Shown piece after piece: positions 6,401 through 10,195 of a stretch of DNA of 10,195 nucleotides; position 1 is the stretch's first letter, and each line of letters begins with the position of its first letter. A program made the position numbers and the translations under genes. Location: positions 1-10,195 of the forward strand of contig CBFGSB010000109.1 in assembly GCA_965651325.1 (NCBI GenBank). The letters are read 5' to 3'. Source of the stretch: IDS-8 sp965651325. Lineage in GTDB: Bacteria; Pseudomonadota; Gammaproteobacteria; Steroidobacterales; Woeseiaceae. Below the pieces are notes generated by a model. That model saw only the letters and a program-made list of their open reading frames with translations. It did not search any database and was not told the DNA's origin.

Positions 6401-7894
6401 TTCGATCTGAAGCAGGTGAACCCGGAGGCGCTCGTGTCGGTGAAGCTCGTCTCCGAGCCCGGTATCGGCACGATCGCCGCGGGCGTGGTCAAGGCGTACG
6501 CCGATCTCATCACCGTTTCGGGCTACGACGGCGGCACCGGCGCGAGCCCCTCTAGCTCGATCAAGTACGCGGGCAGCCCGTGGGAGCTCGGCCTGTCGGA
6601 GGTGCACCAGGTGCTGCGCGCGAACAACCTGCGCCACAAGGTACGGCTGCAGACGGACGGCGGCCTCAAGACGGGCCTCGACGTCGTCAAGGCGGCGCTG
6701 CTCGGCGCCGAAAGCTTCGGCTTCGGCACGGCACCGATGGTGGCGCTGGGGTGCAAGTACCTGCGCATCTGCCATTTGAACAACTGCGCAACCGGTATCG
6801 CCACCCAGAACAACGTGCTGCGCAGTGAGCACTTCAGCGGGCTGCCGGAGATGGTGATGAACTTCTTCCGGTTCGTGGCCGAAGAGGTGCGCATGCTGCT
6901 GGCGGAGCTCGGGGTCCGGAGCATCGAGGAGCTGATCGGACGCGTGGACCTGGTCGACCTGAAGCCGGGCGAAAGCCGGCGCCAGCAGCAGCTCGACCTG
7001 CGGCCGATCGTCTCGGCGGCCGGCGCCGCACCGGATGCCCCGCAGTTCTGCACCGAAGCGCGCAACCGGCCGTTCGACGAAGGAGCGCTGGCGGAACGCA
7101 TGGTGGCGGACATCCTCCCGGCGCTCGAGACCGGGACGGCGGGCGCTTTCACTTACCGCATCCGGAACTTCAATCGTTCGATCGGGGCGCGGCTGGCGGG
7201 CGAGCTCGCGCGCCGTAACGGAAACGCCGGTCTCCCGGAGGCACCGGTCGAGGTGCGGTTCGACGGCACCGCGGGCCAGAGCTTCGGGGCATGGAACGTC
7301 GCGGGGCTCAACCTTACGCTTACCGGCGACGCCAACGACTACGTCGGCAAGGGCATGGGCGGTGGCCGAATCGTGATCCGTCCCCCGGACGGCTCGCGTT
7401 TCATCGCCCGTGACACCGTGATCCTCGGCAACACCTGCCTGTACGGCGCGACCGGCGGCCAGCTTTTCGCGGCGGGGATGGCGGGCGAGCGCTTCGCCGT
7501 TCGCAACTCCGGGGCGATCGCGGTGGTCGAGGGCGCCGGCGACCACTGCTGCGAATACATGACCGGCGGCATGGTCGTCGTGCTGGGACGTACGGGCATC
7601 AATTTCGGGGCCGGCTTCACCGGGGGCTTCGCCTACGTGCTCGACACCGACCGCGATTTCGTCGACCGCTACAACCACGACCTGATCGACATCCATCGGG
7701 TGACGCACGAGAGCATGGAGGCGCACCTGCAGCACCTGCTGAGAACAATCGCGTTGCACGTGGAGCTGACCGGAAGCGCCTGGGGTGCCGAGATCCTCGA
7801 CGATTTCCGCACCTGGCTGCCCAAGTTCTGGCTGGTCAAGCCGAAGGCGGCCGAGCTCGGCTCGCTGATCAAGTCGCTGCGGCAGGCGGCGTAG
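3440..7894 (+). CDS. gltB: Glutamate synthase (NADPH) large subunit
   Basis: The α subunit of bacterial GOGAT makes two glutamates from glutamine and 2-oxoglutarate, using electrons from GltD. It has 1484 residues, close to E. coli GltB. A 15-residue propeptide precedes Cys16 (ERDSCGFGLIA), the class II amidotransferase nucleophile expected to become the N-terminus after processing. The glutaminase domain runs to ~430, with THRG at 44-47 and AHNGEIN at 241-247. A central linking domain follows to ~850. The FMN/synthase domain starts near 858 (FDSAGMSLGALS) and includes SGYDGGTGAS (1027-1036). The 3Fe-4S ligands are Cys1105, Cys1111 and Cys1116. The C-terminal GXGXG β-helix (~1275-1420) carries GKGMGGGR from 1303. 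No key residue is missing. The start overlaps hisIE by 8 nt, so it appears translationally coupled to the histidine genes. gltD follows after 2 nt. Confidence 0.99.
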   Translation: MPDHGLHDPAFERDSCGFGLIANLDDNAGHWVVETAISALARLTHRGAVAADGKTGDGCGILMKAPVRFLRAIAQESGIATSERFAAGTVFLPRDAGRAAEVRRVVDQALVDGELEAAGWREVPVDTSVCGSEALATLPRIEQVFVNAPAGMQRAHFNRRLFLARRRAERRMATIDEEAYVASLSSATISYKGMVLPESLPRFYPDLRDPRLETSVCLFHQRFSTNTLPQWRLAQPFRFLAHNGEINTIQGNRNWAVARADNFRSDNLHDVSELEPIISLTGSDSSSLDNMLEVLRAGGMDVLQAMRILMPPAWQNVDALDPDVRAFYEFWDCHVEPWDGPAGIVLTDGRYAACSLDRNGLRPARYVITKDRHITIASEIGVYDYDPADVVEKGRLGPGQMLAVDLRNGRVLRTDDIHQELKGRAPYKKWLKQGLRYLDSELVDRHMAAEPMDPGTLASYQKMFNLSREEQNEIVSVLAKTEQEAIGSMGDDTPMPVLSRQVRSPFDYFRQQFAQVTNPPIDSLRERIVMSLQTTIGRERSLFDIGPEHAEQVVMNSPILSQRKLRQLVGPGPCMFADRYAFIDLNAPETQSLPEALDRICAEAEQAARDGHLVIMLSDRYLKPGLLPVHALLATGAVHHHLVRTRLRCSVNIIVETGVARDAHHFACLIGYGATAVYPYLAYQSLHALAQRGNVDRHQQLGRSYRRGIRKGLFKIMSKMGISSVSSYRGAQLFEIVGLHEEVVNRCFRGTVSRIQGAKFEDLLDDQRELAHVAWEPRAPLKQGGLLKYMHDGEYHCFNPDVVATLQSAVRSGDFTRYMEYAALVNERPVATLRDLFALRPAGPRLPLDEVEPVEAILPRFDSAGMSLGALSPEAHEALAIAMNRLGARSNSGEGGEDPARNGSERRSKIRQVASGRFGVTAEYLVNAEVIQIKIAQGAKPGEGGQLPGHKVNEMIARLRFAKPGVGLISPPPHHDIYSIEDLAQLIFDLKQVNPEALVSVKLVSEPGIGTIAAGVVKAYADLITVSGYDGGTGASPSSSIKYAGSPWELGLSEVHQVLRANNLRHKVRLQTDGGLKTGLDVVKAALLGAESFGFGTAPMVALGCKYLRICHLNNCATGIATQNNVLRSEHFSGLPEMVMNFFRFVAEEVRMLLAELGVRSIEELIGRVDLVDLKPGESRRQQQLDLRPIVSAAGAAPDAPQFCTEARNRPFDEGALAERMVADILPALETGTAGAFTYRIRNFNRSIGARLAGELARRNGNAGLPEAPVEVRFDGTAGQSFGAWNVAGLNLTLTGDANDYVGKGMGGGRIVIRPPDGSRFIARDTVILGNTCLYGATGGQLFAAGMAGERFAVRNSGAIAVVEGAGDHCCEYMTGGMVVVLGRTGINFGAGFTGGFAYVLDTDRDFVDRYNHDLIDIHRVTHESMEAHLQHLLRTIALHVELTGSAWGAEILDDFRTWLPKFWLVKPKAAELGSLIKSLRQAA

Positions 7895-7896
7895 CA

Positions 7897-9339
7897 ATGT
7901 CCAGGCATCCCCTTCAATACCTGGAGGTACCACGCCGCGATCCGGCCAAGGATTCGGCGGAAGAGCGCATCAAGCACTACCGCGAAATCTACGGCGCCTA
8001 CGACGGCGCGGACGCCGCGAGCCAGGCGGGCCGCTGCATCTCCTGCGGCAATCCTTACTGTGAGTGGAAGTGCCCGGTTCACAACTACATCCCGGACTGG
8101 CTGAAGCTCATCGAGGAGGGCAAGCTGTTCCAGGCGGCGGAGCTTTCGCACCAGACGAACTCGCTGCCCGAAATCTGCGGGCGCATCTGCCCGCAGGACC
8201 GGTTATGCGAGGGCGCCTGCACGCTCAACGACGGCTTCGGCGCGGTCAGCATCGGCTCGATCGAGAAGTACATCACCGACGAGGCGCTGAAGCAGGGCTG
8301 GCGTCCCGATATGTCGGACGTGCTCGACACCGGCAAGCGCGTCGGCATCGTGGGCGCGGGACCCGCGGGCCTGGCCGCCGCCGACGTGCTGGCGCGGCTC
8401 GGCATCCGCTCCGTCGTGCACGACGCCTACCCGGAGATCGGCGGGCTGCTCACCTTCGGTATCCCGCCGTTCAAGCTGGAGAAAGCGGTCGTGCGGAAGC
8501 GCCGCGAGATCATGGAAGGCATGGGCGTCGAGTTCGTGCTCGGCACGCGGATCGGTGCGGACCTGCCGTTCCAGGTACTGCTCGACGACTACGACGCCGT
8601 CTTCCTCGGCATGGGCGCTTACGAAGCGGTGCGCGGCGACTTTCCCGGGCTGGCGTTGGACGGCGTGCACGAGGCGCTGCCCTATTTGATCTCCAACGTG
8701 TACCGCGAGCTCGGCATGGATGACGACCGCGAGCGCCCGTGGATCGACCTGCAAGGCCAGCGAGTCGTGGTTCTCGGCGGCGGCGACACGGCGATGGACT
8801 GCAACCGCACCGCCATTCGCCAGGGCGCCACCAGCGTCGTGTGCGCCTATCGCCGCGACGAGGAGAACATGCCCGGCTCGCGGCGCGAGTTCGAGAACAG
8901 CCGCGAGGAAGGTATCCGGTTCCTGTTCAATCGCCAGCCCATTGCGATTACGGGCAGGGACCGGGTCGAAGGCGTCGTGGTCGTCGAGACGCGGATGACC
9001 GCGCCGGACGCGAGCGGCCGGCGGCTCGCCGAGCCGGTGCCGGGCACCGAGGAAGTGCTGGAGGCGGACGCGGTGCTCGTGGCCTTCGGTTTCCGGCCGG
9101 ACCCGCCGCCGTGGGTCGCCGATGCCGGCATCGAGCTCCTGCCGAGCCGTCGCGTGCGCGTTGCCACGCACGGCCCGCGCCCGTTCCAGACGACGCACCC
9201 TAAGATTTTCGCGGGCGGGGACATGGTGCGCGGCGCCGATCTCGTCGTCACCGCGGTGTTCGAGGGGCGGGAAGCGGCGAAGAGTATCGCGTCGTACCTT
9301 GGCGTCCCCGGAACCCGGCATCCCCTCCCGGCGGTGTAA
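7897..9339 (+). CDS. gltD: Glutamate synthase (NADPH) small subunit
   Basis: The β subunit of GOGAT oxidises NADPH at FAD and sends electrons through 4Fe-4S clusters to the FMN of GltB. It has 480 residues, slightly longer than E. coli GltD (472). The N-terminal ferredoxin-like domain holds two four-cysteine groups: Cys47, 50, 55, 59 and Cys94, 98, 104, 108. The FAD dinucleotide fold follows at 149-161 (VGIVGAGPAGLAA). The NADPH-binding Rossmann motif is at 290-302 (VVVLGGGDTAMDC), and the FAD-closing motif is IFAGGDMVRGADLVVTAVFEG (437-457 region). The ATG at 7897 is 2 nt after the gltB stop, with a weak AGGCGG 7 nt upstream. It gives the expected N-terminus ahead of the first cysteine. proB begins 2 nt after its stop. 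The sequence appears complete and is close to gammaproteobacterial GltD. Confidence 0.98.
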   Translation: MSRHPLQYLEVPRRDPAKDSAEERIKHYREIYGAYDGADAASQAGRCISCGNPYCEWKCPVHNYIPDWLKLIEEGKLFQAAELSHQTNSLPEICGRICPQDRLCEGACTLNDGFGAVSIGSIEKYITDEALKQGWRPDMSDVLDTGKRVGIVGAGPAGLAAADVLARLGIRSVVHDAYPEIGGLLTFGIPPFKLEKAVVRKRREIMEGMGVEFVLGTRIGADLPFQVLLDDYDAVFLGMGAYEAVRGDFPGLALDGVHEALPYLISNVYRELGMDDDRERPWIDLQGQRVVVLGGGDTAMDCNRTAIRQGATSVVCAYRRDEENMPGSRREFENSREEGIRFLFNRQPIAITGRDRVEGVVVVETRMTAPDASGRRLAEPVPGTEEVLEADAVLVAFGFRPDPPPWVADAGIELLPSRRVRVATHGPRPFQTTHPKIFAGGDMVRGADLVVTAVFEGREAAKSIASYLGVPGTRHPLPAV

Positions 9340-9341
9340 CG

Positions 9342-10195
9342 ATGCCCGGGTTCGATCCGCGCGAGTTCCGCAGGCTCGTCATCAAGATCGGTTCGTCGAT
9401 CCTGGTGGGCGATGCCGGCAAGCCCGATCGCGACTGGCTGAAGGGGATTGCCGAGGACGTGGCCGGGCTCCGCCGTGCGGGGCTCGATGTGCTGGTGGTG
9501 ACATCGGGGGCCATCGCGATCGGCAGCGAAGTCCTTGGGATCGAGCGCCGCCGCGCACGGCTCGACGAGCTGCAGGCGGCCGCCGCCGCCGGGCAGGTGC
9601 AGCTCGTTCGCGCCTGGCAGGAGGCGCTCGGCGCGCATGACATCGCAGTGGCCCAGGTGTTGCTCACCCTCGGCGATACCGAAGACAAGCGTCGCTTCCT
9701 CAACGCGCGCGGCACCCTGTCGCGGTTGCTCGCACACGGTGTGCTGCCGGTGATCAACGAAAACGACACCGTCGCGACCGAGGAAATCCGGTACGGCGAC
9801 AACGATCGCCTGGCGGCCCGCGTTGCGCAGATGGTAATGGCGGATTGCCTGCTGCTGCTGTCGGACGTGGATGGCCTGTACACGTCCGACCCCCGGCGCG
9901 ATGCGGACGCCCGGCATATCGCGGACGTGGACCACATCAACGATGAGATGCTGGCCAGCGCGGGCGGGCCAGGCTCTGCCTCCGGGAGCGGCGGCATGGC
10001 CACGAAGCTCAAGGCCGCGCGCATCGCGACGCATGCCGGCTGTCGCACCGTCGTCGCGAACGGCCGCGTGGCAAAACCCGTCAAGGCCCTGGTCAACGGC
10101 GCAAGGTGCACGCTGTTCCATGCGCGCGGCACGCCGGCCGCGGCGCGCAAGCAATGGCTGGCCGGTGCGCTCGACGTGCGCGGGGAGCTCCGGCT
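9342..10195 (+). CDS. proB: Glutamate 5-kinase, 3' partial
   Basis: ProB phosphorylates glutamate at the γ-carboxyl, the first step of proline synthesis. The window holds 284 codons; E. coli ProB has 367 residues, so most of the C-terminal PUA domain is outside. The amino-acid-kinase core is complete: Lys15 in VIKIGSSIL, Ser55 in VTSGAIA, INEND (138-142), GDND (152-155) and GGMATK with Lys222. These sit five positions after the E. coli Lys10, Ser50, Asn149, Asp150 and Lys217. The reading LLTLGDTEDKRRFLNAR, then NENDTVATEEIRYGDNDRLAARVA, resembles alphaproteobacterial ProB more than enterobacterial ProB; this is from memory, not a search. The ATG at 9342 is 2 nt after the gltD stop, with a weak GGCGGTG at 9330-9336. 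The place after gltD differs from the common obg-proB or proB-proA contexts, though what follows is unseen. Confidence 0.96.
   Translation, partial: MPGFDPREFRRLVIKIGSSILVGDAGKPDRDWLKGIAEDVAGLRRAGLDVLVVTSGAIAIGSEVLGIERRRARLDELQAAAAAGQVQLVRAWQEALGAHDIAVAQVLLTLGDTEDKRRFLNARGTLSRLLAHGVLPVINENDTVATEEIRYGDNDRLAARVAQMVMADCLLLLSDVDGLYTSDPRRDADARHIADVDHINDEMLASAGGPGSASGSGGMATKLKAARIATHAGCRTVVANGRVAKPVKALVNGARCTLFHARGTPAAARKQWLAGALDVRGELR

Noticed and set aside
5108..7933. A 941-codon open frame on the - strand opposite gltB, with a 554-codon one at 3422-5086
   Set aside because: Long antisense open frames are expected opposite GC-rich genes with G/C third positions. The translations are rich in Arg, Asp, Val and His and show no recognisable motif, while the + strand holds an intact GltB with all catalytic and cluster residues.
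9570..9600. GCC/GCG-rich triplet repeats in proB
   Set aside because: They encode the Ala-rich helix (QAAAAAGQ) that is a normal conserved part of glutamate 5-kinase; in GC-rich DNA, Ala runs appear as GCN repeats.

Overview
The window is a gap-free run of biosynthetic genes, all on the + strand: the distal half of a histidine operon, then both subunits of NADPH-dependent glutamate synthase, then the first enzyme of proline synthesis. The DNA is GC-rich with strong G/C third-position preference. The likely host is a high-GC gammaproteobacterium. The signs are a HisB with the histidinol-phosphatase/IGP-dehydratase fusion, a fused HisIE, HisH and HisF close to the enterobacterial types, and a 19-nt hisA/hisF overlap in the same register as in enterobacteria. 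Order and family cannot be fixed from this alone. ProB reads more like alphaproteobacterial ProB, so either the lineage is deep-branching or proB has a different history.

Layout: hisB (1-660, 5' end outside the window), hisH (657-1253), a 46-nt spacer made of a perfect inverted repeat, hisA (1300-2040), hisF (2022-2789, apparently starting at ATT), hisIE (2791-3447), gltB (3440-7894), gltD (7897-9339) and proB (9342-10195, 3' end outside the window). Apart from the hisH/hisA spacer, every junction is an overlap of 4 to 19 nt or a gap of 1 to 2 nt. There is no gene-free stretch above 46 bases, and I see no RNA gene, CRISPR array, transposase gene or convincing internal promoter or terminator.

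The genes form a connected glutamine/glutamate economy. HisH/HisF take the amide nitrogen of glutamine and release glutamate. GltB/GltD turn glutamine plus 2-oxoglutarate into two glutamates. ProB phosphorylates glutamate toward proline. The tight spacing suggests one transcript with translational coupling, but no transcription start is visible.

No new defence or mobile system is present. The points worth a second look are: (1) the AUU start of hisF at the site where relatives have AUG; (2) a small palindromic insertion at the hisH stop/hisA start with an 8-bp repeat at each end, which seems to have split an ancestral TAGTG stop-start junction; (3) the hairpin this insertion would form over the hisA ribosome-binding site; (4) the direct his-gltBD-proB linkage; (5) the atypical ProB.
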